From assembly GCA_049513975.1 (NCBI GenBank), contig JBEKVM010000001.1, forward strand, positions 1 through 64,000: a stretch of DNA of 64,000 bases, read 5' to 3'. Positions 48,520 to 56,953 of the stretch are shown here, piece by piece. Position 1 is the first letter of the stretch. Each line of letters starts with the position of its first letter. The stretch comes from JBEKOF01 sp049513975 (GTDB taxonomy: Bacteria > Verrucomicrobiota > Verrucomicrobiia > Limisphaerales > Palsa-1400). Below the pieces are notes generated by a model, which saw only the letters and a program-made list of their open reading frames with translations, was not told the origin of the DNA and did no database searches. The translations under genes were made by a program, and so were the position numbers.

Positions 48520-49966
48520 GCCCTTCCGAAACATCCGGTTTAAGCCCTTCCGAAACATCCGGTTTAAGCCATTATTCTCCGCTTGCCTCTTGCTGGCCGC
48601 GCCCCTGCCCGCCCCCGCCGCGGATTCGACCAACTCCGCCCGCGACACCCTGCTGCTGTGCAACGGCGACTCGCTGGACGGGAGTTTGCTCTCCATTGAA
48701 GCGCGCCATGGTCTGCTCTGGAAACATGCGGACGTGGCCGAACCGGTTGAATTCAAGCTGGAGCGCGTTTCCCAACTGGACCTCCACCCGCCCGCACCCC
48801 CGGACCGGGGCACCAACTATCCCTGCAAAGTGTCCCTGACCCAGGGCGACGCGCTGGAGGGAAGCCTGGTTTCCTGCACGCGGGACACCCTTTGCCTCCA
48901 GACCTGGTATGCCGGTCAACTAAAAATTCCGCGCAAACAAGTGCAATCCATTTATTTCTTCCCAACCACGCCGGATCTCTTCACGCTCACCGGGCCGGAG
49001 GGCTGGGCCCAAGGCGCGGTGACGGGGGCATTGGCCGGGGTGGGGCCGGGCATCGAGGCGGGCCAATGGACCTTTCGCGATGGGGCGTTTTATGCCGGCA
49101 AGTCCGCTTCCATCGCCCGCGACCTCAAGTTGCCGGACACGGCCGACCTCCAGTTCGACCTGGCCTGGACCGGGAGCCTCACCCTTTCCGTCGCCCTCTA
49201 TACCGATTCACTTCAGCCGGTCCTCATCGCCGACAAGGATGCCGCGCCTAAATTTGGCGCCTTCTACAGCATGCGCTTTCAACCCTTGTTTGTTGACGTG
49301 GCGCGGATCAAGCAGAAGGTGGAGGTGGTTTACTTTCCGCCGGCGGTCGTGCCCGCCTTTTCTCAAACCAACCGCGTCCACATTGATATCCGCGCCCGCA
49401 AGAAGTCCAACACCCTGGCGCTGATGGTGGATGGGCAGTTGCTCCAGGTCTGGAACGACACCAATGGATTTGTCGGAGAAGGCACCGGCGTGCGCTTCGT
49501 CCACAACGGCATGGGCCAGGTCAAAGTCAGCAACCTCCGCCTGGCCCCTTGGGACGGCGTTTGGGAGGCCGATCAAACCAACATCCCCCCCTCCGACCAG
49601 GATGTCGCCTGGCTCACCAACGCCACCACCCTGGCCGGCGTGATGGAATCGCTGGCCGACGGCAAGCTGACGCTGCGCGGCAAACGGGACAAAGTGGAGA
49701 TTCCGCTCGGGCGGGTGCAACGCCTGGCCTTCGCGCCGACGCAGGAGGAGCCGGCCAAGGAATTGCCCGGGACCGTCCATGCCGTTTTCGCGCATGGCGG
49801 CCCGGTCACTTTTCAATTGGAAAGCTGGGCGGCCGACGGAGTGACCCTGCGCAGTCCTGTTTTTGGCCAGGCCAAGTTCGACCCGAACGCCTTCCGGCGG
49901 CTGATCTTTCGCCCCCTGGACGCCGCCGCCGGCGATGCCACCAACAACGGAACCGGTTTGCGTTAG
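48503..49966 (+). CDS. secreted orphan, paralogue 2 of a tandem pair
   Basis: A 487-aa protein with the same order of parts as its upstream neighbour: NGDSLDGSLLSIEARHGLLW, GDALEGSLVSCTRDTLCLQT, LKIPRKQVQSIYFFP, the LamG-like core (DTADLQFDLAWTGSLTLSVA, GEGTGVRFVHNGMGQVKVS) and the terminal DGKLTLRGKRDKVEIPLGRV. The N-terminus before the hydrophobic signal contains KPFRNIRF twice, from a perfect 24-bp tandem duplication at 48520-48567. Its start lies 17 bp inside the preceding gene. The function is unknown. Confidence 0.75.
   Translation: MRWTNKPFRNIRFKPFRNIRFKPLFSACLLLAAPLPAPAADSTNSARDTLLLCNGDSLDGSLLSIEARHGLLWKHADVAEPVEFKLERVSQLDLHPPAPPDRGTNYPCKVSLTQGDALEGSLVSCTRDTLCLQTWYAGQLKIPRKQVQSIYFFPTTPDLFTLTGPEGWAQGAVTGALAGVGPGIEAGQWTFRDGAFYAGKSASIARDLKLPDTADLQFDLAWTGSLTLSVALYTDSLQPVLIADKDAAPKFGAFYSMRFQPLFVDVARIKQKVEVVYFPPAVVPAFSQTNRVHIDIRARKKSNTLALMVDGQLLQVWNDTNGFVGEGTGVRFVHNGMGQVKVSNLRLAPWDGVWEADQTNIPPSDQDVAWLTNATTLAGVMESLADGKLTLRGKRDKVEIPLGRVQRLAFAPTQEEPAKELPGTVHAVFAHGGPVTFQLESWAADGVTLRSPVFGQAKFDPNAFRRLIFRPLDAAAGDATNNGTGLR
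48520..48567 (+). repeat. 24-bp perfect tandem duplication
   Basis: GCCCTTCCGAAACATCCGGT plus four bases, repeated twice head to tail just after the ATG of paralogue 2. It lengthens the signal-peptide n-region by eight residues. Confidence 0.85.
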
Positions 49967-50106
49967 CTTGTATGCGTCTAAGCGGCCACGTCTTGCGCGT
50001 CGCCCATGCCATAGCTCCAAAATCACTTCCGCGCTCGTTTGTTGCCGAGGCGACCAAGGGTATCAATCGGGCGCCAGCCCAACCCATTGGCGGTGTGTTG
50101 GGCCGA

Positions 50107-51474
50107 TTACCGGTGCGGCATATCCGGACGAACAGCGTCGGTGGTAACATTGATGTTCAAACGATTCGAGGCGATCGAGGGCGCGACCCCGAGCGAACGC
50201 CGCACTTCCGCCGGAAGCTCCCACAGCCGATAGGGCGTTTCATCCATTTTCGCTTTGAACGTTTTGCCGAGAGACGTCCAATGCCTCGCCACCGGGGCCA
50301 GGAAGTTGCCGATTCTCCGTCGCGCCACGCCCGGTTGGGTGCCAAGGCGGCTCCCCCAAGTCCACAGCCCCCCGTCCTCAGTCAAAACTAAAGCTGTTTG
50401 CGGAGGGAATTTGCTGCCACGGGAGCTTTTTGGCGGCGCATCGGACCATGCTGCAAACCAGGACGGAAGGCATTCTGGCGAAACCGCATTGGTACCGTTG
50501 ATCATCCTGCACACCCACCAACTGCCGTCTTGTTTGGCGGCGAAATACGAAGGCCATCTGACCTCGATTGCCTTCCAGTCGTGATCCCGTCCGATTTGTG
50601 CCATCGTCTCTGACCGAGAGATGGAAATCGTTTTCCGCCAGATCGTTCCGTCCGACTTGAGCGCCATCATTTCAAACTCAGCGGCCGCGACCATCACCCA
50701 GTTTGTCCCGGGGTCGAGTTGTCGGGGCGTGGTTTGGACCTTGCCATCGATATCTCCCCAAGCCCAGAGGGTGCCGTTTGTCTTCACCGCAAAGCTTGTC
50801 TGTTGGCTGGCTGCGATGGTCTGCCAATCGTAATCCGAGCCGATCCTCGTAGGGATTCTCAGTGGTTGGGTCGTGCCGTCGCCCAGTGCGCCCCTGTCAT
50901 TATAGCCCCATGCCCAAAGTGAACCGTCATTTTTCAACGCCAGGCATTGGCGCACGCCCGCCGCCGCTTGAATCCAATTGGTTGCGGTGCCGATGCGTGT
51001 CGGCGTTGAATAATCTCCGTTAGTGAGTTGCTGAGTCAAACCCCAACCCCAAAGCGAGCCGTCGTCCTTCAGGCCGAGCGCTTGCACCCTGCTCCCCGTC
51101 AGCTTCAACCAACCGCTGTCCGACCCGAACTGCCGGGGAGTTGCGGTCAGGGCAAAACTACACGCCGGACCGGATAGTCCCCAGCCCCAGAGAGAACCAT
51201 CCGGCGCGAGAAGCCATGCCTCACCGACACCTACAATCACGGAAAGTTGCGGCCTGACCTTTCCCGCCGGCAATGCTCTCCCCACCCAAATCCCCGTGGA
51301 CTGCGGCCAATATTCCAACGCCAGCAGCACGATGAGAACAACAGCGGTCACCGCTGCGCATCGTGTGAGCCGTTTTCTGAGAGCCGGTCGCACACCACCG
51401 ACACTATCCTCACCCGTTCCCACAGGCAAGCCGCCTGTCCGTAACCTTGGAGATGCGAAAGTGTGCAAGTGCAA
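50107..51474 (-). CDS. membrane-anchored RCC1-repeat protein
   Basis: A 455-aa protein with one N-terminal transmembrane helix (AAVTAVVLIVLLALEYW) and RCC1-type propeller units LAPDGSLWGWGLSG, KDDGSLWGWGLTQ, KNDGSLWAWGYNDRG, KTNGTLWAWGDIDG, KSDGTIWRKT and TEDGGLWTWGSRLG. It is a paralogue of the gene at 35905, with the same membrane anchor and blade style. The C-terminal ~60 residues lie outside the propeller. The exact start is uncertain. The gap 49967-50106 shows nothing recognisable. Confidence 0.8.
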   Translation of the reverse strand: MHLHTFASPRLRTGGLPVGTGEDSVGGVRPALRKRLTRCAAVTAVVLIVLLALEYWPQSTGIWVGRALPAGKVRPQLSVIVGVGEAWLLAPDGSLWGWGLSGPACSFALTATPRQFGSDSGWLKLTGSRVQALGLKDDGSLWGWGLTQQLTNGDYSTPTRIGTATNWIQAAAGVRQCLALKNDGSLWAWGYNDRGALGDGTTQPLRIPTRIGSDYDWQTIAASQQTSFAVKTNGTLWAWGDIDGKVQTTPRQLDPGTNWVMVAAAEFEMMALKSDGTIWRKTISISRSETMAQIGRDHDWKAIEVRWPSYFAAKQDGSWWVCRMINGTNAVSPECLPSWFAAWSDAPPKSSRGSKFPPQTALVLTEDGGLWTWGSRLGTQPGVARRRIGNFLAPVARHWTSLGKTFKAKMDETPYRLWELPAEVRRSLGVAPSIASNRLNINVTTDAVRPDMPHR

Positions 51475-51572
51475 GTATCAGTTCCCACTTTTTAAACGCT
51501 CGAAAATGAAATGTAGGTGAATGCAAGTCCTCCGGGCCTTGCCCCGCAGCAACTCCAGGAAGAAAGGCTTTT

Positions 51573-51650
51573 GCCCGCAGATCACGCAGATGAACGCAGA
51601 TGAAGACTTTTTATTTTCCCTATCTGCGTCAATCTGCGTGATCTGCGGGC
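51573..51650. repeat. palindromic repeat GCCCGCAGATCACGCAGAT
   Basis: Perfect 19-bp inverted arms at 51573-51591 and 51632-51650 with inner ACGCAGATGA/TCTGCGTCA words. A degraded relative lies at 13337-13375. Placed in the gap upstream of the RCC1 gene; perhaps another small non-autonomous element. Confidence 0.75.
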
Positions 51651-51680
51651 CATTCCGGATTCAGGCTCGGGTGGCGCGGC

Positions 51681-52259
51681 TCACTGGCGGCGGCGCCACC
51701 AGAACATCCGCTCCAGATTGGTCCGGTTCGGGTAGGAACGCGGGACCCATTCCTCCAGCAAAGCAAAATGGGGCGAAAACCGCGTCCAGATTTCGGCCCG
51801 GGTCGTGCCAAAGGGCGGACCTTCCGTGTCAGGAATCAAATAGTTGACGGCCAGGTAGTCGCCGCCGGGCTTGAGCCAGCGGCGGACCGCCGCCACATAA
51901 TCCTCGCGGCGGCCGGGATCAATCGCGCAAAAAAGCGTATGCTCAAAAATCCAATCGAACGGCCGCGGAGGCGCGTCGCTCAAAAAATCGCCCAGGATGA
52001 ATGCGGCGGACAAGCCGGCGGCGCGCGTCTTTTCCGCCGCCAGACGGACCGCGCTGGGAGAAATGTCGCAGCCCGTCGCGGCAAAGCCCGCCCCGGCCCA
52101 GACGCGCGCATCGTGGCCGGTGCCGCAGCCCGGCACCAGAACCGTGCCGCGCTCCAACCGGGGCCGGGCCGCCAAGAAATCCACCAGCCCGGGCGCGGCC
52201 TCGCCCTTTTCCCACGGCATGTCGCCGGTCTGATAACGTTCTTCCCAATCGGTTGGCAT
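51681..52259 (-). CDS. SAM-dependent methyltransferase, thiopurine methyltransferase (TPMT)-like
   Basis: A 192-aa cytoplasmic methyltransferase. The SAM-binding motif I is GTVLVPGCGTGHDARVWA, motif II is GCDISPSAV, and WEERYQTGDMPWEKG at the N-terminus together with DWIFEHTLFCAI is the TPMT-family pattern. Family members methylate sulfur, selenium or halide acceptors; the substrate here is open. It follows the lolD gene on the same strand with a REP hairpin between them. Confidence 0.87.
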   Translation of the reverse strand: MPTDWEERYQTGDMPWEKGEAAPGLVDFLAARPRLERGTVLVPGCGTGHDARVWAGAGFAATGCDISPSAVRLAAEKTRAAGLSAAFILGDFLSDAPPRPFDWIFEHTLFCAIDPGRREDYVAAVRRWLKPGGDYLAVNYLIPDTEGPPFGTTRAEIWTRFSPHFALLEEWVPRSYPNRTNLERMFWWRRRQ

Positions 52260-52277
52260 GGGGATTGCCTGAATTCA

Positions 52278-52302
52278 GCGGCGGTCATAGACCGCCGCTA
52301 CA
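52278..52302 (-). repeat. TGTAG-type single REP hairpin
   Basis: Stem GCGGCGGTC/GACCGCCGC, loop TAT, head TGTAG on the minus strand, the same as 17246-17270. It lies between lolD and the methyltransferase gene. Confidence 0.8.
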
Positions 52303-52307
52303 GGCTG

Positions 52308-53033
52308 CTACGGCGCGGCGATGGTTCCATCAATCAACTCCACCACGCGCGGGGCGCGCGCGGCGATCCTGGCGTCATGCGTGGCCATGATCAGCGTGGC
52401 CCGCCGCTCCTCGCGCAAGGCGCAGAGCAAATGGATGATCTCCTCGCCGGTGTGCGAATCCAGGTTGCCGGTGGGTTCATCGGCCAGGATCAAATCCGGC
52501 TGGTTGACGAGGGCGCGGGCGATGGCGACCCGCTGTTGTTCGCCGCCGGACAATTCGTAGGGCCGGTGTTCCAGGCGCCCGCCCAACCCCACCCGCTGGA
52601 GCAGCTCGCGTCCCCGCGCCGCCGCTTCCTGGCGGGGGATCCGCGCCATCCGCGCCGGGAGGGAGACATTTTCCAGCGCGCTCAAATCGGGCAGCAAATG
52701 GTAGGCCTGAAAAACAAACCCGACGCGGCGGTTGCGCAGGCGGGCCAAGGCCCGCGCCGGCAGGGCGCGGAGATCCGATCCGTCAAATATAATTTCTCCG
52801 GCGTTGGGGAGGTCCAGCCCGCCCAGCAGGTGCAGCAGCGTGCTTTTCCCCGCCCCGGACGCGCCGCGCAGGGCGAGGAACTCGCCGCGCTGCACCGTCA
52901 GCTCAATGTCGCGCAGCACTTCCAGCCAGCGCCGGCCCATGAGATAGGACTTGCGCACCCCGCGCGCCGTGAGGATCGGTCCGCGCGCCGTGCCGGGCGC
53001 GACGGCCTGCGGTTGCGGGCAGGCCTCATTCAT
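52308..53033 (-). CDS. ABC transporter ATP-binding protein, LolD type
   Basis: A 241-aa ATPase with Walker A GASGAGKST, the signature LSGGEQQRVAIARAL, Walker B LILADEPTGNLD and the switch His in MATHDAR. Together with the permease it would form a LolCDE/MacB-like complex that extracts lipoproteins from, or exports substrates across, the inner membrane. Its start overlaps the permease gene by 8 bp. The ATG at 53033 was chosen because the N-terminal extension upstream is the permease end in another frame. Confidence 0.92.
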   Translation of the reverse strand: MNEACPQPQAVAPGTARGPILTARGVRKSYLMGRRWLEVLRDIELTVQRGEFLALRGASGAGKSTLLHLLGGLDLPNAGEIIFDGSDLRALPARALARLRNRRVGFVFQAYHLLPDLSALENVSLPARMARIPRQEAAARGRELLQRVGLGGRLEHRPYELSGGEQQRVAIARALVNQPDLILADEPTGNLDSHTGEEIIHLLCALREERRATLIMATHDARIAARAPRVVELIDGTIAAP

Positions 53034-54300
53034 GGCGGAGAGCCTCCACCGGTTGCAGGCGGCTGGCCTTCCAGGCGGGAAACAGCCCGGCCAAAACACA
53101 GGCGCAAAAGGCCGTCCCGCAAATCAACAAAATGTCGCCGGTCTCAATCGAAGAGGGCAGATCATAGACCTGGTAGATGTCGGCGGGGAGCAACTGGGTA
53201 TGGGTGACATCGCGCATGAAATGAAGAAACTCATTGCGATAATGCAAGGCCAGGCTGGCCAGGCCAAACCCGAGGCCGACGCCCAGGATGCCAACCACCA
53301 CGCTTTGGCTGAGGAACAGCCAGAGCACCTGGCCGTTGCTGGCGCCCAGCGCCTTGAGAATCCCGATCTCGCGGGTTTTTTGGACGACGAACGTAATCTG
53401 GCTGCTCACAATCCCAAACGCCGCCACGATCATGATAAAAAACAGGAGGATGAACATCATGTTCTTTTCCACCGCCAGCGCGTTGAAAATATCGGGCGAA
53501 TCCTCGCGCCAGGTCACCAGGCGCAGCGGCTCCTTGAGCGCGGCCTGCAATGCGCCGGCCACGGTGTCCACCCGAAATTCGTCCCGCAATTTCACCTTGA
53601 TTCCGGTCACCCCGTCCTCCGGCAGATCCAAGACGCGGGCTGCGTCTTCCAGCGACGCCACCACATGGGTTCTGTTATAGGCGGGAAAACCCACGTCAAA
53701 AATCCCCCGCACCGTAAAATCCGACGGCAGGACCGCCTCCTCTGTGTTCTTCTTCCTGGCGGCGTCGGCCATTTTTTTCAGGCTGCGCCCCGAATACAGC
53801 GCCAGACGGTCGCCCACCTGGAGGTGCAGATAATCGGCCAGGTTGCTCCCCACCAGCAACCCCTTGTCCTGCACATTGTATTCGCCCCGGACAATGTTGG
53901 TGGCCAGCACCGTGACGCGGCCCTCGGTATTCGGGTCAATTCCATCCAGAATCCCGGCGGCATAGTTCGAGTCATCCGCACTTTGCTCCGTTTGCATCAC
54001 GACCTCGCCGACAATAAACGGCGCCGCGCCGACCACCTCGGGCTGGCTGGTGATTTCCTTGAGCAACAGCGGGAAATTGGTCATGGCGGAGAGGTCGGCG
54101 TTGTAAACCTTGAGATGCGCGTTGTAGCCCAGGATGCGGCTGCGCCATTCTTGGTCAAAACCGCTCATGACCGAGATGACCACGATCAACACGGCCACCC
54201 CCAGCAAAACCCCGATGACCGAGATGACGGTGATGACCGAAACAAACGTCCGCCGCGGACGCAAGTAGCGCAAAGCCAAAAATGCCTCAAATGGCGGCAT
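53026..54300 (-). CDS. ABC transporter permease, LolC/LolE type
   Basis: A 424-aa membrane protein with the family layout: N-terminal helix (VSVITVISVIGVLLGVAVLI, then VVISVMSGFDQEWR), a periplasmic MacB-type domain (residues ~50-270) and three C-terminal helices (~275-305, 320-350, 380-405) around TREIGILKALGASNGQVLWL. It starts ALRYLRPRRTF as LolC/E proteins do. A single permease gene suggests a homodimer instead of LolC plus LolE. A lipoprotein gene ends 5 bp upstream. Confidence 0.93.
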   Translation of the reverse strand: MPPFEAFLALRYLRPRRTFVSVITVISVIGVLLGVAVLIVVISVMSGFDQEWRSRILGYNAHLKVYNADLSAMTNFPLLLKEITSQPEVVGAAPFIVGEVVMQTEQSADDSNYAAGILDGIDPNTEGRVTVLATNIVRGEYNVQDKGLLVGSNLADYLHLQVGDRLALYSGRSLKKMADAARKKNTEEAVLPSDFTVRGIFDVGFPAYNRTHVVASLEDAARVLDLPEDGVTGIKVKLRDEFRVDTVAGALQAALKEPLRLVTWREDSPDIFNALAVEKNMMFILLFFIMIVAAFGIVSSQITFVVQKTREIGILKALGASNGQVLWLFLSQSVVVGILGVGLGFGLASLALHYRNEFLHFMRDVTHTQLLPADIYQVYDLPSSIETGDILLICGTAFCACVLAGLFPAWKASRLQPVEALRHE

Positions 54301-54305
54301 CCGAT

Positions 54306-54893
54306 CTAGGATCCTGGTTGTCCCGGCAGATTATCAATGTAGCGAAACGGTTCGCCAAAACGGCCGTAATCAAATTTATTGGTGCTGTAATCATCCGCGT
54401 CCACCACCCGCAGAAAACGGTAGCGCAAAACCACCGTTCCGTCCTCCACCTTTTCCGGCACGCCATAGACGATGGCCAGCTTGCCGGGGCCGGCGTAGCT
54501 TTCCGCCTCCGCGCTGCCGGCCTCCGGCTCGTTGCGGCGCAAGACCCAATCGGTGCGGAAAAGGCCCTCGCCGCGCGGCGAGATGTTCAGCAGCACCTCT
54601 CCGAAGTAACGGTCCTCCTCCCAGTCAAAATAATGATGCTCGAACGTCGTCACCGCATGAATCAAGCCGTCTGTTCCCGTTTCCGCCTCGGTGTGCAGGA
54701 TGATCCCGGCCCAGCCCACCCCGGCGTTGGTGTATAATTCCAGGTTCTGGCGGACGTCGCCCGGATAAACATCGAGCATGTCCTTGTTCATTTCCGTGGT
54801 CTCCGGCTTGCTTGCGGCGCGATAGAACACATTGGAAGCGCAGGCGAAAAGAAAGGGCACGGCGGCCAGGAGCAGGGCGATAAGGCGGTTCAT
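54306..54893 (-). CDS. lipoprotein of unknown function
   Basis: A 195-aa protein with a clear lipobox (LLAAVPFLFACAS) and a beta-rich body (LYTNAGVGWAGIILHTEAET, ATTFEHHYFDWEEDRYFGEV). No family is recognised. It lies 5 bp before the LolC/E-type permease gene and is presumably co-transcribed with it. Being next to the exporter, it could be a cargo or an accessory lipoprotein. Confidence 0.7.
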   Translation of the reverse strand: MNRLIALLLAAVPFLFACASNVFYRAASKPETTEMNKDMLDVYPGDVRQNLELYTNAGVGWAGIILHTEAETGTDGLIHAVTTFEHHYFDWEEDRYFGEVLLNISPRGEGLFRTDWVLRRNEPEAGSAEAESYAGPGKLAIVYGVPEKVEDGTVVLRYRFLRVVDADDYSTNKFDYGRFGEPFRYIDNLPGQPGS

Positions 54894-55099
54894 AAATTTG
54901 TTCTGATTCCGGCAAAACCAGCGCGAGGACCGGCGGCAGTGAGTTGCCGCGCGACCGGCCGGTTTCGACGTGGGTAAGCCTACCGCATCGCCCCTGATAT
55001 TTCCACCAATCTTTTTTGAGGCGTCCGGGCCGCATCCGGGGCTGACGAAGCACTTGCGGAAAATGCTCAGGCTGGAGTAGATTGAGTCATATCTTGGGA

Positions 55100-55408
55100 A
55101 TGAAACTGCAATATGACAACGAAGCTGTGCGTCGCTTCTGCCGGGAACGCGGCATTGCCAGACTGGAGGTTTTCGGTTCGGCGTTGCGCGAGGACTTCCG
55201 AGCCGACAGCGATGTGGATTTGCTCTGTACCCTCAAGACGGACGATGACTGCACCCTTTTGGGTTGGGCTGACATGCAGTTCAAATTGACAGAGATTTTT
55301 GGCCGGCCGGTTGATTTAGTGAGTCGCTGGGCCATTGAGCGCAGCCGGAATCCTTACCGCCGCCATGCGATTCTTTCAACGGCCACGCCCATTTATGTCG
55401 AGGGATAA
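55100..55408 (+). CDS. mntA: MntA-type nucleotidyltransferase antitoxin
   Basis: A 102-aa minimal nucleotidyltransferase. The active-site pattern GS-X10-DxD is exact (GSALREDFRADSDVDLL). In known MntA-HepT pairs this enzyme inactivates the toxin by adding AMP units to a tyrosine. The ATG at 55100 was preferred over a TTG at 55082. The hepT start lies 14 bp inside its end, so the two are co-translated. Confidence 0.9.
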   Translation: MKLQYDNEAVRRFCRERGIARLEVFGSALREDFRADSDVDLLCTLKTDDDCTLLGWADMQFKLTEIFGRPVDLVSRWAIERSRNPYRRHAILSTATPIYVEG

Positions 55409-55757
55409 AACGTATCTCGCCGATATTCTCTACGCCGCGCAGGCCATCGGCCGGTTCCTCAACGGCGTTGCAAAGGAGCAGTTCCTGGGCAACGAGGAAA
55501 AATACGAAGCCGTCAACCGCAAGTTTGAGATCATTGGTGAAGCGGCCCGGAGACTCTCGCCTGAAGCCCGGCAGGAATTCCCGGACATTCCCTGGAAACT
55601 GGTGACCGCCATGCGCAATATTCTCATTCATGATTATGACGATGTGAATTTGAATTTGGTGTGGCAAACTGCCCAAAATGATCTTCCACCACTGATTGCC
55701 AAGTTGGAAGCTCATCTGGCAAAGATGCCGCCGGATGACGGCGGCAACGGTTGTTGA
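55395..55757 (+). CDS. hepT: HepT-like HEPN ribonuclease toxin
   Basis: A 120-aa DUF86/HEPN protein, all helical. The catalytic motif RNILIHDY gives RN-X3-H plus the tyrosine two residues after His, the site modified by MntA in studied systems. HEPN toxins cleave RNA. The order nucleotidyltransferase then HEPN and the overlap are the usual arrangement. The ATG at 55395 was chosen so that the protein begins MSRDKTYLADILYAA. Confidence 0.9.
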   Translation: MSRDKTYLADILYAAQAIGRFLNGVAKEQFLGNEEKYEAVNRKFEIIGEAARRLSPEARQEFPDIPWKLVTAMRNILIHDYDDVNLNLVWQTAQNDLPPLIAKLEAHLAKMPPDDGGNGC

Positions 55758-55762
55758 TTCCA

Positions 55763-56626
55763 TCAATGGCCGTTTCGGCTTTTGGGCATCAAGGCCCGCA
55801 ACGTGGCCAGGTTTTCCACGTCTTCGTGCAGGTCTTCCGATTTGGGGGTTTCCAGGCAGGCGGGGGATTCCCGAAAACGCACGTCGTTGACGATGTGGCG
55901 GAAGCCTTTCAAACCAATCTTGCCCTTGCCGATGTGCTCGTGACGATCCACCCGCGAGCCAAGGCCGGTTTTGGAATCGTTGAGGTGAAAGGCCAGAATT
56001 TCCTTCCGGCCGATCAGCTTGTCCACCTTCGCCAGGGCCGCGTCCCAGCCCTTCCCGGTCCGCAAATCGAATCCCGCCGCGAAAAAGTGGGCGGTGTCCA
56101 GGCAAAGGCCCAGCCTCTCCGGCTGCCGGACCGCATCGAAAATTGCCGCCAGGTGCTCGACTTTGTGGCCCAGGCAGGTGCCCTGTCCGGCCGTGTTTTC
56201 CAAGGCCAGGCGCACGCCCGAGTTTTTCGTTTTTGCCAGGACCTCATCCAGTCCCGCCACGATGAGTTCCAGCCCGCGCTTCTCGCCCGCGCCCAGATGA
56301 GCGCCCGGATGCAGGACCAAAAACGGCAGCCCGAGCGCGGCGGCGAAGGAGATTTCCTGCAACAACGATTGCAGCGATCGGGCGCGGTTGGGCGAAGGCG
56401 GTCCGCCCAGGTTGATGAGATAGCTGGCGTGGCCGAAGACCGCCTTGAAGCCGGCGCGCGCCCGTTCCGCGGCAAAAGCCGCCGCCTCGTCCGGCGCCGG
56501 CGGTTTGCCCAGCCACTGCATGTTATTCTTGACAAAAATCTGGACGACTTCGCAGCCGATGGACGCCCCGCGCTCCAGCGCCGTGCGAACTCCCCCAGCC
56601 GTGGAACAGTGCGCGCCGAAAATCAT
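55763..56626 (-). CDS. nfo: endonuclease IV (AP endonuclease)
   Basis: A 287-aa TIM-barrel enzyme that nicks DNA 5' of abasic sites using three zinc ions. Family marks are FGAHCSTAGG at the start, VFGHASYLINLG, LVLHPGAHLG, LALENTAGQG, LGLCLDTAHFFAAG, AFHLNDSKTGLGSRVDRHEH and ETPKSEDLHEDV. The metal ligands (His, Glu, Asp, His) in these motifs are present. Its 3' end faces that of hepT with 5 bp between. Together with nth it gives the window two base-excision repair enzymes. Confidence 0.95.
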   Translation of the reverse strand: MIFGAHCSTAGGVRTALERGASIGCEVVQIFVKNNMQWLGKPPAPDEAAAFAAERARAGFKAVFGHASYLINLGGPPSPNRARSLQSLLQEISFAAALGLPFLVLHPGAHLGAGEKRGLELIVAGLDEVLAKTKNSGVRLALENTAGQGTCLGHKVEHLAAIFDAVRQPERLGLCLDTAHFFAAGFDLRTGKGWDAALAKVDKLIGRKEILAFHLNDSKTGLGSRVDRHEHIGKGKIGLKGFRHIVNDVRFRESPACLETPKSEDLHEDVENLATLRALMPKSRNGH

Positions 56627-56675
56627 GCGGGAATACTGAATGAAAGGAGGGTTTGCGCAATGGGGTTTTTAACAT

Positions 56676-56704
56676 TTGACAGGGTTCACCCAATGTATTA
56701 CATA
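56676..56704 (+). promoter_or_regulatory. candidate promoter and operator of the AbrB-PIN pair
   Basis: TTGACA (56676-56681) and TACATA (56699-56704) are separated by 17 bp. The -10 region overlaps the palindrome ATGT-ATT-ACAT (56693-56703), a plausible site for autorepression by the antitoxin. The start codon follows at 56711. Confidence 0.45.
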
Positions 56705-56710
56705 TCAGGC

Positions 56711-56953
56711 ATGGTAAGAACGCATATAACAAGTAAGGGGCAAACGACCATTCCTGCGCAATTTCGGAAGAAATGGAAAAGCTCCCAAGTGTTTTGGGAA
56801 TCGGGACCCGGCGGATCGGCGGTGGTGCGGCCGGTTCCCGGCGCGATGTCCTTGTTGGGAATTGCCAACAATGGCTGGCGGCGCGATCCGCGCGAAATGG
56901 AAAAGGCCGGCGAGGCCATCGCCGGTGATTCGGGCGAAGGGGCGGCGGAATGA
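56711..56953 (+). CDS. AbrB/MazE-type antitoxin
   Basis: An 80-aa protein whose first half is a SpoVT-AbrB swapped-hairpin DNA-binding domain (VRTHITSKGQTTIPAQFRKK). The C-terminal half would wrap the toxin. Its stop overlaps the PIN toxin start by 4 bp (ATGA). Its own expression is probably repressed through the palindrome in its promoter. Confidence 0.88.
   Translation: MVRTHITSKGQTTIPAQFRKKWKSSQVFWESGPGGSAVVRPVPGAMSLLGIANNGWRRDPREMEKAGEAIAGDSGEGAAE

Noticed and set aside
55335..55394. Earlier starts for hepT
   Set aside because: They would add residues encoded by the end of mntA in another frame; the ATG at 55395 gives the usual HepT start.
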